Part shown: positions 9,820 to 20,921 of the stretch, one piece after another
Numbering within the stretch: position 1 is the stretch's first letter
Layout of the letters: every line of letters begins with the position of its first letter
DNA from: Prochlorococcus sp. AG-402-A04
Lineage (GTDB): Bacteria > Cyanobacteriota > Cyanobacteriia > PCC-6307 > Cyanobiaceae
Direction: 5' to 3'
Length of the DNA stretch: 64,000 nt
Assembly: GCA_003278045.1 (NCBI GenBank)
Contig: QCHG01000002.1
Coordinates: forward strand, 58,331 to 122,330
Program-made: the position numbers and the translations under genes
Notes under the pieces: model-generated
Seen by the model: the letters and a program-made list of their open reading frames with translations, nothing else
The model's database searches: none
Told to the model about the DNA's origin: nothing

Positions 9820-10074
9820 ATGTCCAAAGTTGAAATTTATACTTGGCAATATTGCCCATTCTGTATTCGAGCAAAATCACTACTCAAGAAAAAAAATGTA
9901 AATTTTACAGAATATAAAATAGATGGCGACGAAGATGCCAGAGCATTGATGATTGAAAGAGCTGATGGGAGAAGAACTTTACCACAAATATTTATAGATA
10001 ATGAGGGTATCGGAGGCTGCGATGATCTTTACGCATTAGAAAATGAAAATAAATTAGAAGCATTATTAAACTAG
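9820..10074 (+). CDS. grxC: Glutaredoxin (GrxC type)
   Basis: An 84-residue dithiol glutaredoxin. The redox motif is CPFC (Cys12 and Cys15), the glutathione-binding cis-Pro lies in TLPQIFID, and [10 protein letters not shown] near the C-terminus also matches the family. It reduces disulfides and mixed disulfides with glutathione. It is followed 5 bases later by glutathione synthetase, so enzyme and cofactor synthesis share a transcript. It is divergent from prfB with 76 bases between the starts. Confidence 0.94.
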   Translation: MSKVEIYTWQYCPFCIRAKSLLKKKNVNFTEYKIDGDEDARALMIERADGRRTLPQIFIDNEGIGGCDDLYALENENKLEALLN

Positions 10075-10079
10075 ATCTT

Positions 10080-11003
10080 ATGAAATTTCTATTCGTAATA
10101 GATCCAATTAAAAATATAAATCCCTTAAAAGATTCAACTGCTGCTTTAATGCAAGCATCATCAAAAAAAAATATTGAAATCTGGAGTTGTACTCCTCAAG
10201 ACCTGGAAGCTAGAGGTGATGAAGTTTGGGCATCTTCCGTAAAAGTTGAAGTAATTCCGTGGATTTCTTTCAAAGAGAATGAATGCATACCTCTCGCCGA
10301 ATTTAATTGCATTTGGATGAGAAAAGATCCTCCTGTAAATGAGGCTTATTTATATGCAACCCATCTTTTAGAAGTTGCCGAAAGAAAAGGAGTAAAAGTA
10401 ATTAACAAACCCTCATCGTTAAGAGCGTGGAATGAAAAGCTAGGTGCTTTAAGATACAGCCACTTAATGGCACCTACAATAGTTGCGAGTAAGGTAAAAG
10501 ATCTTATTAATTTTGCAAATATAAATGATGAAGTAGTCATAAAACCTCTTGGAGGAAAAGGTGGTCAAGGTGTTATAAGGATAAATAAAAATTCTCCAGG
10601 AATTAAATCAATCATTGAATTAATCACTTCTCAAGAGGAATTACCCGTTATGATGCAAAAATTTATTCCTGAAGTCATAGAGGGTGATAAAAGAATAATT
10701 ATCGTAAACGGAGAAGCAATTGGATCAATAAATAGGATTCCTCAAGGAGGCGATTTTAGGAGTAATTTAGCGATGGGAGGCAAGGCTGAATCCACATTAT
10801 TAACAGAAAAAGAAAAAAGTATCTGCTCAGAATTATCTCAACACTTCAAAGATGAGGGTTTATTTTTTGTAGGTATTGATGTAATAAATGGAATGCTTAG
10901 CGAGATTAATGTAACCAGTCCAACAGGTTTAAGAGAAATAGAAAATTTATCCAATAAAAATGTTTCAGAGGAAGTTATTGAAAAATTAGTAGAAATTATC
11001 TAG
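10080..11003 (+). CDS. gshB: Glutathione synthetase
   Basis: A 307-residue ATP-grasp enzyme. The N-terminal substrate domain begins [52 protein letters not shown], the Gly-rich [16 protein letters not shown] loop and the C-terminal [13 protein letters not shown] are family hallmarks. It ligates gamma-glutamylcysteine and glycine. It is transcribed with the glutaredoxin gene and converges on menF with an 8-base overlap of coding ends. Confidence 0.95.
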   Translation: MKFLFVIDPIKNINPLKDSTAALMQASSKKNIEIWSCTPQDLEARGDEVWASSVKVEVIPWISFKENECIPLAEFNCIWMRKDPPVNEAYLYATHLLEVAERKGVKVINKPSSLRAWNEKLGALRYSHLMAPTIVASKVKDLINFANINDEVVIKPLGGKGGQGVIRINKNSPGIKSIIELITSQEELPVMMQKFIPEVIEGDKRIIIVNGEAIGSINRIPQGGDFRSNLAMGGKAESTLLTEKEKSICSELSQHFKDEGLFFVGIDVINGMLSEINVTSPTGLREIENLSNKNVSEEVIEKLVEII

Positions 11004-12408
11004 GGTTTTTAGCGCAAAATATCTGTTTTACTATAGATTCAAATTTTAATTTAATCTCATCTATTTCTTTCTCTAAAACGGAGCCAGAAACTATACCTGA
11101 ACCTGCAGTAAATTCAATATTTTCTTCAATACATCTTGCGCCTCTTATTGCCAAAAGAAATGAAGCATTGCCTGATGAATCAACCCAACCCATTGGAGAA
11201 GCATAATTTCCTCTGGGAAAAGACTCAAGAGTGTTTATCCAATCAAATGCTGCATTTTTTGGGTATCCACAAACAGCTGGAGATGGATGTAAGTTTTTAA
11301 GCAATTCAAAAGGACAAATATTTTCAACTTTAGAGAAAATGAGTGTTTGCAAATGAGAAATATCTCCAAATGAATTTACCTTGATATCACTTTTTTTAAA
11401 GTTTGTTATTTTTGAAACTTCTAAAGATTTAATCAAATGTTGTATTACATAATTATGTTCCTTTAAGTCTTTAGTACTTTTTAGGAGTTTATTAAAATTT
11501 GAATTAGTAGAGATAGTTCCAGCAAGAGCCTCTAAAGTTAAATTAGGTTTAGAGAAAGAAAATAATTTTTCTGGAGATGCTCCAAATAAAATATCCTTAC
11601 TATTCCTTTTCCAAACGTATCTACATGTATTTGGTTGCTTCTTTTTAAATCTTTTTAAAATTTCTACTAAATCTAATTTATTTTTAAGTTTTATTTTAAT
11701 CCTATTCGCTAAAACTATCTTTTCGAGGATATCTTTCTCTACTAATTGAATTCCTCTATTTACTACTTTTTTCATGTTTGTTTTAGAAGTTTCTAAGGAG
11801 CGTGAGAAATCATCAATAAAAGGGGAATCAAAACTAGTTTTTAAGCCAGATGATTTTATTAATTCTGAGCCAGAATTAATAACTTGATTTCTAATTGTCC
11901 ATATTTCTTCAATTAATGTTCTTAATGATGATTTACCTTCAACATGACCATTGATTCTTAACCAGCAATTCTTACCACTTTTAGTAATTAATATTTTTGG
12001 CAAAATGGCTTCCAAACTAGGGATATCTGAAGGTAAATTCTTATTATTCAAATTTTCAGAGAAAGAAAATAAATAAATTATTTTTGAAAGTGCAGAATTA
12101 TGCGATTCATTAGTTAAGTTAATTAAATTTTTAAAATTCTCAGAATTAAACTCTTTTGCTACCTCAAATCTTTTTGGGCCATCGAGAGTAACATATTTAC
12201 ACTTCTCGAAAGCTATATATGAAATGCCATCAGATTCCTCCCAAAATGAAGAAAACGGATATTGATTTATTAACAATTCATAAACTTGAAAAAAATCAAT
12301 ACAAGGAATCTCAACACAAATACTTACTAATCCAGAATTTTCAACTTTCTTATCGAAAGAGGAAAATACATCTTTTAAAAAATCTGTTAAGTTTAAATCA
12401 TTTTTCAT
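10996..12408 (-). CDS. menF: Isochorismate synthase
   Basis: A 470-residue chorismate-binding enzyme. The C-terminal half has the family core: [20 protein letters not shown], the HLQT metal-site region, [15 protein letters not shown] and the end block [19 protein letters not shown]. It isomerises chorismate to isochorismate, the first committed step to phylloquinone, the photosystem I secondary acceptor. An anthranilate or aminodeoxychorismate synthase subunit is the alternative, but the CGYPK motif and the adjacent menA, menC and menE strongly favour MenF. It is divergent from menA, with about 100 bases between starts that must hold both promoters. Confidence 0.88.
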   Translation of the reverse strand: MKNDLNLTDFLKDVFSSFDKKVENSGLVSICVEIPCIDFFQVYELLINQYPFSSFWEESDGISYIAFEKCKYVTLDGPKRFEVAKEFNSENFKNLINLTNESHNSALSKIIYLFSFSENLNNKNLPSDIPSLEAILPKILITKSGKNCWLRINGHVEGKSSLRTLIEEIWTIRNQVINSGSELIKSSGLKTSFDSPFIDDFSRSLETSKTNMKKVVNRGIQLVEKDILEKIVLANRIKIKLKNKLDLVEILKRFKKKQPNTCRYVWKRNSKDILFGASPEKLFSFSKPNLTLEALAGTISTNSNFNKLLKSTKDLKEHNYVIQHLIKSLEVSKITNFKKSDIKVNSFGDISHLQTLIFSKVENICPFELLKNLHPSPAVCGYPKNAAFDWINTLESFPRGNYASPMGWVDSSGNASFLLAIRGARCIEENIEFTAGSGIVSGSVLEKEIDEIKLKFESIVKQIFCAKNPR

Positions 12409-12509
12409 TACTTATTGAAAATAACTAAAAATGATGCAATAAAGTAAAAAATGTAACTCAATTTATAAACTACATTCAATAATTATCTAATTTTGCGTGT
12501 TAATTAAAA

Positions 12510-13427
12510 ATGGACGAAGATAAAAAAAAATTATGGAAAAAAGCAATAAAATGGCCTCTTTATTCTGTTGCCATACTTCCAGTTTTAATAACAGGGGCTT
12601 ACTTGCTCAATCAATATGAAGAGGTAAAAATTTATAATTTGATTTCATTTACTTTAGCTGCAATTTTCATATTACTTTGGGAAAATCTAACTAATGATTT
12701 ATACGACGCAGAAACAGGAATCGATGAATTTAAATTCCATTCAATTGTAAATCTTGTAAAAAATAAAAAAATAATTTCATTTATTGCATATACATCGTTA
12801 GTTATTGGTTTATTAATAATTTTAATTATTTCAGTATCAACAAGTATAAACATTTTTATTTTGGTGGCAGCTTGCTGCTTCTTAGGATATTTATATCAAG
12901 GTCCTCCTTTTAGATTGGGCTATCAAGGTTTAGGAGAACCATTATGCTGGCTTGCATTTGGACCTTTTGCGTACTCTGCAGTCTTAATTGCGTTAAATCC
13001 GTCTAATATTTACTTCGAAGATATTCCATGGAAAGTTTCTTTATTACTTGGTTCAGGACCTTCCTTGGCAACAACTCTTGTATTATTTTGTTCTCATTTT
13101 CATCAAATTTCTGAAGATAAAAAGCATGGGAAAAATTCACCTTTAGTTCGCTTAGGGGCAAAAAAAGGTTCGCAATTTGTGCCTTGGATAATTTTTACAA
13201 TATATATTTTTCAACTTTTCACGATAGTTTATGGATTTATTCCAGTGTTTTGCATCCTTTATTTGCTTAGTTTCCCTCAAGCAATAAGACTTATAAATTT
13301 ATTAAAATCTTCGTATGCAAAACCTTCTGCAATAAAAAATTGCAAATTCGTCGCAATAAAATTTCAAACTCTTAATGGAATTGGTTTAATCACAGGATTA
13401 ATATTTAATTACTTGCTAAACAAATGA
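12510..13427 (+). CDS. menA: 1,4-dihydroxy-2-naphthoate phytyl/polyprenyltransferase
   Basis: A 305-residue UbiA-superfamily membrane enzyme with about eight transmembrane segments. The prenyl-diphosphate Asp-rich motif NDLYDAETGID is near residue 61, and a second acidic site (HFHQISEDKKHGKNS) follows near residue 199. It attaches the phytyl tail to dihydroxynaphthoate on the way to phylloquinone. Its TGA overlaps the menC ATG (ATGA), which indicates translational coupling. Confidence 0.92.
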   Translation: MDEDKKKLWKKAIKWPLYSVAILPVLITGAYLLNQYEEVKIYNLISFTLAAIFILLWENLTNDLYDAETGIDEFKFHSIVNLVKNKKIISFIAYTSLVIGLLIILIISVSTSINIFILVAACCFLGYLYQGPPFRLGYQGLGEPLCWLAFGPFAYSAVLIALNPSNIYFEDIPWKVSLLLGSGPSLATTLVLFCSHFHQISEDKKHGKNSPLVRLGAKKGSQFVPWIIFTIYIFQLFTIVYGFIPVFCILYLLSFPQAIRLINLLKSSYAKPSAIKNCKFVAIKFQTLNGIGLITGLIFNYLLNK

Positions 13428-14389
13428 ACTTAATATTTCAAAAAAAATCTTATAGCTTTAAGTTATCGGCCAAAGTAGAAAATTCTAAAACCAATTACCA
13501 TACAAAATCGGGTTGGATAATTAAATTAATAAGTAATGATAAAAAAATAGGGTTTGGAGAAGTTTCACCGCTACATGAAAAAGACTTAAAAAAGTGTGCG
13601 AGACAACTAGATATGATCCCTGAGTACATAGAGGAATTTAATTTATCTGAGCAAATAAATATTTTTCACCCATGTATTCAATCTGCAATAAATTCTGCAT
13701 TAGCTGAGATCAATGGAAAAATAATTTTTAAAGAAAACTACTACTTTGATGAAATTGGTAAAACAGCTATATTGTTAAATCATGAAAATGTAGTTTCAGA
13801 TCTAAATGATATTAAAAAAAGACATTATGATATTGGAAAATCATTAACCTTAAAATGGAAAGTAGCACTAAAAAATAACCATGAGGAAGAAGCAAAATTA
13901 GAAGAAATTTTAAGCAAAATAGGTAATAATATTAAGTTAAGAATAGATGCTAATGGTTCTTGGGGAAGAGACATAGCTAATAGATGGGCTGATATTTTGA
14001 AAGATAATAAAAATATAGATTGGTTAGAACAACCTCTCTGTGTTGATGATATTGATGGACTGACAGAACTAAACAAAAAAATTCCAATAGCTTTAGACGA
14101 ATCACTTTTAAAATTTCCAAATTTGATTGATGAGTGGAAAGGTTGGCAAATTAGAAGGCCTTCTCAAGAAAATAATCCAGTTAAGCTTTTAAGAGAATTA
14201 GAAAATAAAAAAGCTTTAATATCTATAAGTACCTCATTTGAAACTGGAATAGGAAAGAGATGGCTCCATCATTTATCTTCTCTACAATTACAAGGACCAA
14301 CGCCAAAAGTTCCTGGTTTAGCAATGAATAAATTCCCTAATTCGTTTCTATTTTTAAATGAAGCAAAAAAGATATGGGATCAACTATGA
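13424..14389 (+). CDS. menC: o-Succinylbenzoate synthase
   Basis: A 321-residue enolase-superfamily enzyme. The catalytic Lys region is LTLKWKV (near residue 143). The metal ligands are the Asp of RIDANGSW (near residue 174), the Glu of WLEQPL and the Asp of ALDES, in the expected order. It dehydrates SHCHC to o-succinylbenzoate. It overlaps menA at the start and menE at the end by ATGA junctions. The N-terminal capping domain is short and divergent, as is usual for cyanobacterial MenC. Confidence 0.9.
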   Translation: MNLIFQKKSYSFKLSAKVENSKTNYHTKSGWIIKLISNDKKIGFGEVSPLHEKDLKKCARQLDMIPEYIEEFNLSEQINIFHPCIQSAINSALAEINGKIIFKENYYFDEIGKTAILLNHENVVSDLNDIKKRHYDIGKSLTLKWKVALKNNHEEEAKLEEILSKIGNNIKLRIDANGSWGRDIANRWADILKDNKNIDWLEQPLCVDDIDGLTELNKKIPIALDESLLKFPNLIDEWKGWQIRRPSQENNPVKLLRELENKKALISISTSFETGIGKRWLHHLSSLQLQGPTPKVPGLAMNKFPNSFLFLNEAKKIWDQL

Positions 14390-15588
14390 AAAATAAAATT
14401 CATACTATTGAAGTTGAAAATAACGAAACTAAATCTGTAGAAAAAATTATTGAAAAAATTAGAGAGAATAAAATTATTTATGTAAAAAACAAATTTTATG
14501 TAGACAAAGATGTATTAGATTCAATTACTGAAAATGGGCCAGCAATTATCTTAAACAGTAGTGGGAGTTCTGGAAAACCGAGACAATGTTTTCACCATTT
14601 AAATAATCTTAAATTATCTGCAACTACATCAGGTCAATGGCTAATAGAGCAAGGATTTGAATTACAAAACTGCTTAATTTTAAATACTTTACCCCTGAAC
14701 CATATAAGTGGATTAATGCCAATTTTTAGAAGTCAAACTTGGGGATGTGATTGTATTAATATTTCTCCGAATTTAATAAAAAAAACTCGAGAACTTTTAC
14801 TTTTCACAATTAAATTTAAAAAAAACAAAAAACACTTGATTACGTCATTAGTACCTACCCAATTACAAAGACTTTTAGCTCAAAAAGATGGAATTAGTTG
14901 GCTAAAAATTTTTGATCTAATTTGGGTAGGTGGAGCTTCAATTTCAAACGAAACTGCGGAACAATGTATTAAAGAAAAAATAAAATTAGCACCTTGTTAC
15001 GGCTCAACTGAAACAGCAGCAATGGTTACGAGTTTAAAACCAAAAGAATTCTTAATGGGTTTTAAAAATGTTGGAGAAATACTACCTGATACAAAAATAA
15101 GAATTAACGCAAAAGGATTAATCGAAATAAAATCAGCCAGAATTGGGATCGAAATAATAGATTCTTCAAAAACTGAAAATTTCAAAAATAAAAATGGGTG
15201 GTGGCAAACAAGTGATTTAGGTGAAATTAAGCAAATCAATAATTCTTACTATTTAAAATTTGTTGGAAGAAGTGATAATGCCTTTAATTCAGGAGGAGAA
15301 GTTGTTTTCCCAGAAGTAATTGAATCAAGATTAAATGATTTCATTATGAAAGAAAATATCCCAATTAATAAATTCAATATTTCTAAAGTATCTAACAAAT
15401 TATGGGGAAATAAAATTCAAGTAATAGTTGAATTTAGAGAACTTACAAATGATAAAAATATTGAAATTTCTTTAAATTTATTAAAAAATTTTTCTCAAAG
15501 TTGGCCTAAACATGAAAAGCCTGAAAATTGGATTATTAAAAACAAAAATAGCATTACAGAAAAAATAAACTATAAATTTAAAAAATAA
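14386..15588 (+). CDS. menE: o-Succinylbenzoate-CoA ligase
   Basis: An acyl-adenylate-forming enzyme. The ATP motif is LNSSGSSGKPR (near residue 55), followed by PLNHISGLMP, YGSTETAAM (near residue 206), the WWQTSDLGEI hinge region and a short C-terminal domain with the conserved late Lys (TEKINYKF). At about 400 residues it is shorter than typical MenE, as expected in this genus. I chose the ATG at 14386, which forms an ATGA overlap with menC; an upstream ATG at 14374 adds four residues. It activates o-succinylbenzoate for MenB, which is not in this window. Confidence 0.88.
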   Translation: MKNKIHTIEVENNETKSVEKIIEKIRENKIIYVKNKFYVDKDVLDSITENGPAIILNSSGSSGKPRQCFHHLNNLKLSATTSGQWLIEQGFELQNCLILNTLPLNHISGLMPIFRSQTWGCDCINISPNLIKKTRELLLFTIKFKKNKKHLITSLVPTQLQRLLAQKDGISWLKIFDLIWVGGASISNETAEQCIKEKIKLAPCYGSTETAAMVTSLKPKEFLMGFKNVGEILPDTKIRINAKGLIEIKSARIGIEIIDSSKTENFKNKNGWWQTSDLGEIKQINNSYYLKFVGRSDNAFNSGGEVVFPEVIESRLNDFIMKENIPINKFNISKVSNKLWGNKIQVIVEFRELTNDKNIEISLNLLKNFSQSWPKHEKPENWIIKNKNSITEKINYKFKK

Positions 15589-15591
15589 TAA

Positions 15592-16044
<453 letters not shown>

Positions 16045-16053
16045 TTAAAGAAA

Positions 16054-17241
16054 TTATCTATCAACAGATCCCATAATGACATCTATTGAACCAAGGATTG
16101 CCATAATATCAGCGATTTTGGCACCTTTAAGAATATGAGGCAATATTTGCAGATTATTTAAATCAGCTGCTCTGATTTTAAATCTCCATGGGGTAACTTC
16201 ATTATTTCCTTGAATAAATACACCTATTTCTCCTTTGCCGGACTCTAATCTTGTGTATAATTCTCCGTTAGGAATTTTAAAAGTTGGAGCAACCTTCTTA
16301 GCTACATATTGATAGTCGATACCAAATATTTCACTTTTCTTATCTTCAGTCGCCATTCTTTGAGCTTCTAAATTTTCTGTTGGACCTCCTGGAATCATTT
16401 TGCAGGCTTGGCGAATGATGCTTAGTGATTGTCTCATCTCTTCAACTCTTACTCGATATCTCGCATAACAATCTCCTTCTTTTTCCGAAGCAATCTGCCA
16501 ATCAAAATCATCATAACATTCATAACTATCGACTTTCCTTAAATCCCAGGAAACACCAGAAGCTCTAAGCATTGGCCCAGACAAAGACCAATTAATTGCC
16601 TGGTCTCTTTGTATTGTTCCTAGACCTTCAATTCTTTTTCTAAAAATTGGATTATTTGTAATTAATTTTTCGTATTCATCTATCTTAGGACCAAACCAAT
16701 CGCAAAAGTCTATACATTTTTCTAACCATCCGTATGGAAGATCACATGCGACACCGCCTATCCTAAAGAAATTATTATTTATTAGCCTTTGTCCAGTAGC
16801 AGCTTCCCAGAGATCATAGATCATCTCTCTTTCTCTAAAAATATAGAAAAATGGAGTTTGAGCTCCTACGTCTGCTAAAAAGGGACCAAGCCATAAAAGA
16901 TGATTAGCAATACGATTAAGTTCGAGCATAAGAACTCTGATGTAACTAGCTCTTTTAGGAACTGGAATATTAGCTAATCTTTCAGGAGCATTTACTACAA
17001 TAGCTTCATAAAACATTCCTGCTGCATAATCCATTCTGCTTACATAAGGGACATACATTACATTTGTTCTATTTTCAGCTATCTTTTCCATTCCTCTATG
17101 TAAATATCCAATTACTGGCTCACAATCAATGACATTCTCACCATCAAGAGTTACAACTAACCTTAAAACCCCATGCATTGAAGGATGGTGAGGGCCAAAA
17201 TTGACCACCATTGGTTCTGTTCTAGTCTCTAGCTGAGCCAT
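16054..17241 (-). CDS. ndhH: NDH-1 subunit H (49 kDa-type)
   Basis: A 395-residue protein of normal length. The N-terminal [27 protein letters not shown], the long central [21 protein letters not shown] region and the C-terminal [33 protein letters not shown] are hallmarks of NdhH. It belongs to the peripheral arm of the thylakoid NAD(P)H/ferredoxin-plastoquinone complex used for respiration and cyclic electron flow. It starts 38 bases from the divergent rsmH. Confidence 0.97.
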
Positions 17242-17279
17242 TCGAAATTTAACTTCTAAACAAATCTTAGTCGAAAGTT

Positions 17280-18182
17280 ATGCAAACTGACCTATCTGAT
17301 TCATCTTTTTTCAATCATCAATCAGTTATGACAGATGAGATTATGGCCTCATTAGAGCATTACCCACTTATACATAGCAATCAACTTAAGGGGATAGACG
17401 CAACTTTAGGTGGAGGCGGGCATTCTTATCATTTATTGAGAAAATATTCGGATTTAAATATAATTGGACTTGATCAAGATCCATTCGCAAGAAAATCAGC
17501 ATTAAAAAAACTTGATGAGTTTAAAAGTAGGATTGATATAAGGGCTTCAAATTTTGCGGATTTTGTACCAAAAGAAAAAGTTTCTTTTGTGATTGCAGAT
17601 CTTGGAGTAAATAGTAACCAACTTGATGATCCTAAAAGAGGATTTAGTTTCCAAAAAGATGGTCCGCTTGATATGCGCATGAATCCTTTGCTTGATGTTG
17701 ATGCAGAGAAATTAATTGAGGTTTTAAATGAAAAAGATCTAGCTAACCTAATCTATAAATATGGAGATGAGAGATTATCAAGAAAGATTGCTAGGAAAAT
17801 AAAATTGGATTTGAAGGAAAATGGAAAATATTCTGGGACAAAAGAGTTAGCTTACTCTATTGCAGGCTGCTTCCCACCAAAACAAAGATATAAAAAAATA
17901 CATCCAGCAACAAGAACATTTCAAGCACTAAGAATTGCTGTTAATAAAGAAATTGAAGTATTAGAAAAATTTTTGCAAGTTGTACCTGAATGGCTTTTGC
18001 CAGGGGGTATTATTTCTGTTATTAGTTTTCATTCTCTTGAGGATAGGTTAGTTAAAAGTTGTTTTAAAAATGATCAAAGACTAAAAAACCTGACAAAAAA
18101 GCCAATAACTCCTTCCGAACAAGAAGTAGAACTTAATAAAAGAGCTAGAAGTGGAAAATTAAGAATTGCTAAATTGAATTAA
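17280..18182 (+). CDS. rsmH: 16S rRNA (cytosine-1402-N4)-methyltransferase
   Basis: A 300-residue methyltransferase. The N-terminal HQSVMTDEIM is followed by the SAM-binding GIDATLGGGGHS (near residue 40), LDQDPFA, VIADLGVNSNQLDDPKRGFSF and the C-terminal ISFHSLEDRLVK motif, all characteristic of RsmH/MraW. It N4-methylates C1402 of 16S rRNA in the decoding centre. It is not next to mur/fts genes here. The start ATG fits the HQSVM alignment with a short leader. Confidence 0.95.
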   Translation: MQTDLSDSSFFNHQSVMTDEIMASLEHYPLIHSNQLKGIDATLGGGGHSYHLLRKYSDLNIIGLDQDPFARKSALKKLDEFKSRIDIRASNFADFVPKEKVSFVIADLGVNSNQLDDPKRGFSFQKDGPLDMRMNPLLDVDAEKLIEVLNEKDLANLIYKYGDERLSRKIARKIKLDLKENGKYSGTKELAYSIAGCFPPKQRYKKIHPATRTFQALRIAVNKEIEVLEKFLQVVPEWLLPGGIISVISFHSLEDRLVKSCFKNDQRLKNLTKKPITPSEQEVELNKRARSGKLRIAKLN

Positions 18183-18195
18183 AAGCTAATAATTT

Positions 18196-19341
18196 CTATC
18201 GTAATGATCTGATTGTATTTGTAAGAATATGAATTGCTTGTTTTATATCTTTCGAATTAGTACTTAATCCAATACTTAACCTTATTGAAGATTCTGTTTC
18301 TTTAAGAGATCTTCCTAAGGCTAGTAAAACATGAGATGGTTCACCACTACTACATGCAGATCCAGTAGAACAAATTATTTTAGATTTTAAAAGTTTATGA
18401 AACTTTGCTCCGTTTAAATCCAATACAGTCAAATTTAAATTGTGAGGTAATCTTTTTTCTATGGAGCCATTAATTAATAAACCAGAATTATTTTTTAACA
18501 ACCCCTCTAAAAGGTTATTTCTATAAAAAAGTAATTTCTCAGCATTATTTTTTTGATTAAGAACTGCTATCTCTATTGCTTTAGCAAAGCCAACTACTAA
18601 AGGAAGAGGTAATGTGCCAGACCTAAGACCATATTCCTGACCTCCTCCAACAATTAAAGGCTCAAGATTAATTTCTTCATCAATCAAAAGAAGTCCTATC
18701 CCTTTAGGGCCGTATATTTTGTGAGAACTCATCGTTATCATGTTTACATCTGATAAAAGATTGTCTAAAGCCATATAACCTAAACATTGTGCAAAATCAG
18801 AGTGAAATATTATTCCTCTCGATTTACATATCTTTGAAATATTTTCTATGGGCTGAATAACTCCTATTTCGTTATTTGCCAACATGACACTAACCAGAAA
18901 TGTATCTTCTCTTATTTTTTTTTTGAATTGTTCTTCTGAAATTAAGCCATCTTTCTCAGGATTAATTTCTGTAACCATAAATCCCTCTTTTTTTAGTTGG
19001 TTTAAGGGTTCCAAAACAGCTTTATGCTCCGTTTTTAAGGTAATAATATGTCCATAATTTCCTGTTTTTTTATAGAAATTTCTAGCAAAACCTAATAAGG
19101 CTAAGTTATTAGATTCAGTTGCCCCACTTGTAAAAATAACTTTTTTATTCTTAAGAAATAAACTTTGTTCTATTTTTTCTCTTGAGGCTTCCAATATAGC
19201 GCTTGCGTTAATCCCCGCCAAATTAGATTTATTTGCAGGGTTAGAAAATATCTCACTCCAAAAAGGTTTCATAGAATCAACGACATCTTTAGAGCAAGGA
19301 GTCGAAGATTGATAGTCTAGTAGTATGGGAGTTGATAGCAT
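18196..19341 (-). CDS. Cysteine desulfurase (NifS/IscS family)
   Basis: A 381-residue class V aminotransferase-fold enzyme. It has FTSGATESNNLALLG near residue 70, HSDFAQCLG (PLP-ring contact), the PLP lysine in SSHKIYGPKG and the catalytic Cys in STGSACSSGEPSHVL near residue 330. It takes sulfur from cysteine for Fe-S clusters or thio-modification. The active-site loop length resembles the IscS/NifS group I type rather than SufS. It converges with rsmH and is divergent from the NarL-type regulator. Confidence 0.92.
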   Translation of the reverse strand: MLSTPILLDYQSSTPCSKDVVDSMKPFWSEIFSNPANKSNLAGINASAILEASREKIEQSLFLKNKKVIFTSGATESNNLALLGFARNFYKKTGNYGHIITLKTEHKAVLEPLNQLKKEGFMVTEINPEKDGLISEEQFKKKIREDTFLVSVMLANNEIGVIQPIENISKICKSRGIIFHSDFAQCLGYMALDNLLSDVNMITMSSHKIYGPKGIGLLLIDEEINLEPLIVGGGQEYGLRSGTLPLPLVVGFAKAIEIAVLNQKNNAEKLLFYRNNLLEGLLKNNSGLLINGSIEKRLPHNLNLTVLDLNGAKFHKLLKSKIICSTGSACSSGEPSHVLLALGRSLKETESSIRLSIGLSTNSKDIKQAIHILTNTIRSLR

Positions 19342-19400
19342 TATGTTTAGTATATAAAATTCTGTTTATTACTAGAAAATCAAATTAAAGAATTAAAAAA

Positions 19401-20129
19401 ATGAATGAAATTAATCAAATAAATAATGAACCGGTAAGAAAATCAAGAATTTTATTAGTTGATGATGAGCCTGGTTTAAGAACAGCTGTTAAAACATTTC
19501 TAGAAGATGAAGGCTTTGAAATATTTATTGCAGTTGATGGAGAGGATGGTTGGGAAAAAGCTCAAACAGTCTTCCCCGATTTGATAATTAGCGATGTTAT
19601 GATGCCTCGAGCTAACGGTTATGCTTTATTAGAAAAAATCAGAGAGGATGAAAAATTAGGAGGAACTCCAGTAATTTTTCTAACTGCAAAAGGAATGACC
19701 CTAGACAGAACAGAGGGTTATCTTGCAGGAGTTGATGATTATATTTCCAAACCTTTCGATCCCGATGAATTAGCTGCAAGAGTCAAAAATGTAATCAACA
19801 GACAAGAACGATTATTAAAAGAAGCGGCACGATTCGCAGATATTGACGTAAGCAAAATGGCAAAACAAATTACTGAAATAAAATCTATGCTCACAGACCA
19901 AAACCAGACTAATCCAGAAAATAAAATAAATCTTCCTAGTTTCACTCCTAGAGAAGCAAGTGTGCTTCAACTAGTTGCAGAGGGACTGATGAACAAAGAA
20001 ATTGCAAGACAGCTTGAAACATCCATTAGAAATGTTGAGAAATATGTAAGTAGACTTTTTATCAAAACAGGTACATCAAGCCGAACAGAATTAGTTCGTT
20101 ATGCACTTGAAAATCATTTAGTAAAATAA
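19401..20129 (+). CDS. NarL/LuxR-type response regulator (Ycf29-like)
   Basis: A 242-residue two-domain regulator. The N-terminal receiver has the acidic pocket VDDE (residues 20-23), the phospho-acceptor Asp65 in IISDVMMP, Thr in FLTAKG and Lys in SKPFDPDEL. A linker follows, then a LuxR-type helix-turn-helix (FTPREASVLQLVAEGLMNKEIA to SSRTELVRYAL, about residues 178-240). It resembles the plastid/cyanobacterial Ycf29 type. No histidine kinase is adjacent and the targets are unknown. It converges on chlM with a one-base gap. Confidence 0.85.
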   Translation: MNEINQINNEPVRKSRILLVDDEPGLRTAVKTFLEDEGFEIFIAVDGEDGWEKAQTVFPDLIISDVMMPRANGYALLEKIREDEKLGGTPVIFLTAKGMTLDRTEGYLAGVDDYISKPFDPDELAARVKNVINRQERLLKEAARFADIDVSKMAKQITEIKSMLTDQNQTNPENKINLPSFTPREASVLQLVAEGLMNKEIARQLETSIRNVEKYVSRLFIKTGTSSRTELVRYALENHLVK

Positions 20130-20130
20130 A

Positions 20131-20832
20131 TTATTTAATTTTTTCGAATTCAATTAGTTTTGAAAAATAAAAAGGAGCTTGATTTAATTTCTTTTTAACA
20201 ACTTTAAATCCTCTTTCTTTGGCAGCATTAATAATACCCTTTTCTTTCAATGTATATGCTCTTGTAGTTTTACTTGGCCCAGGAAATAATTTTCCAATAT
20301 TTTTTAGAACAGCAAGAACTGGGGTATAAGGAGCAAAGCTAACGATTAGTTTTTCTTTGCTTAAATCGCATAGATGTTGGACCATTTCTTCTGCGACCGG
20401 TTGAGGATAATGAATAAATACATCCAAACAAATTACAACATCAAATAAACCTTTTAATTTTTCGAGATCACAGACTTCATATTTTATTTTACCTTGATTC
20501 AAACCTAATTCATGAATGCGTTTTTTTGTTTCTTTAATCATTTCAGAAGAAATATCGCTCATCTGTAGTTCTTTTATACCGAGTCTTAGTAAAGGTATGG
20601 AAAGACTTCCTACACCACAGCCTGCATCACAATAACTTTTTTTTGTTAGTTCAGGATAATTTTTGATGTACGAGACTACATCATCTACAGTTTTTTGATG
20701 TCCTTTCCTAATATTTTTCTGAACTGTATTAATTTCATCAGATTTGCTATAAATTTTATTCCATCTCTCAAAGCCAGTACCATTAAAATACTCCCTGACT
20801 TCACTTTTTTCGATAATCTTATTTGACGTCAT
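20131..20832 (-). CDS. chlM: Magnesium-protoporphyrin IX methyltransferase
   Basis: A 233-residue SAM-dependent methyltransferase. Its N-terminus (EVREYFNGTGFERWNKIY) is diagnostic of ChlM/BchM, motif I is DAGCGVGSLSIPLLRLG (near residue 64) and VVICLDVFIHYPQ follows. The C-terminal REKGIINAAKERGFKV-like block also matches. It methylates the propionate of Mg-protoporphyrin IX in chlorophyll synthesis. It is divergent from purE, with about 90 bases between the starts. Confidence 0.95.
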   Translation of the reverse strand: MTSNKIIEKSEVREYFNGTGFERWNKIYSKSDEINTVQKNIRKGHQKTVDDVVSYIKNYPELTKKSYCDAGCGVGSLSIPLLRLGIKELQMSDISSEMIKETKKRIHELGLNQGKIKYEVCDLEKLKGLFDVVICLDVFIHYPQPVAEEMVQHLCDLSKEKLIVSFAPYTPVLAVLKNIGKLFPGPSKTTRAYTLKEKGIINAAKERGFKVVKKKLNQAPFYFSKLIEFEKIK

Positions 20833-20921
20833 AATATTCTATGAAAATTTATTCTTTTCATACTAACTAACTGGCACCAAATTAATTGCGCGCCATTATA
20901 GGAAAGAATTGATTTGTTATT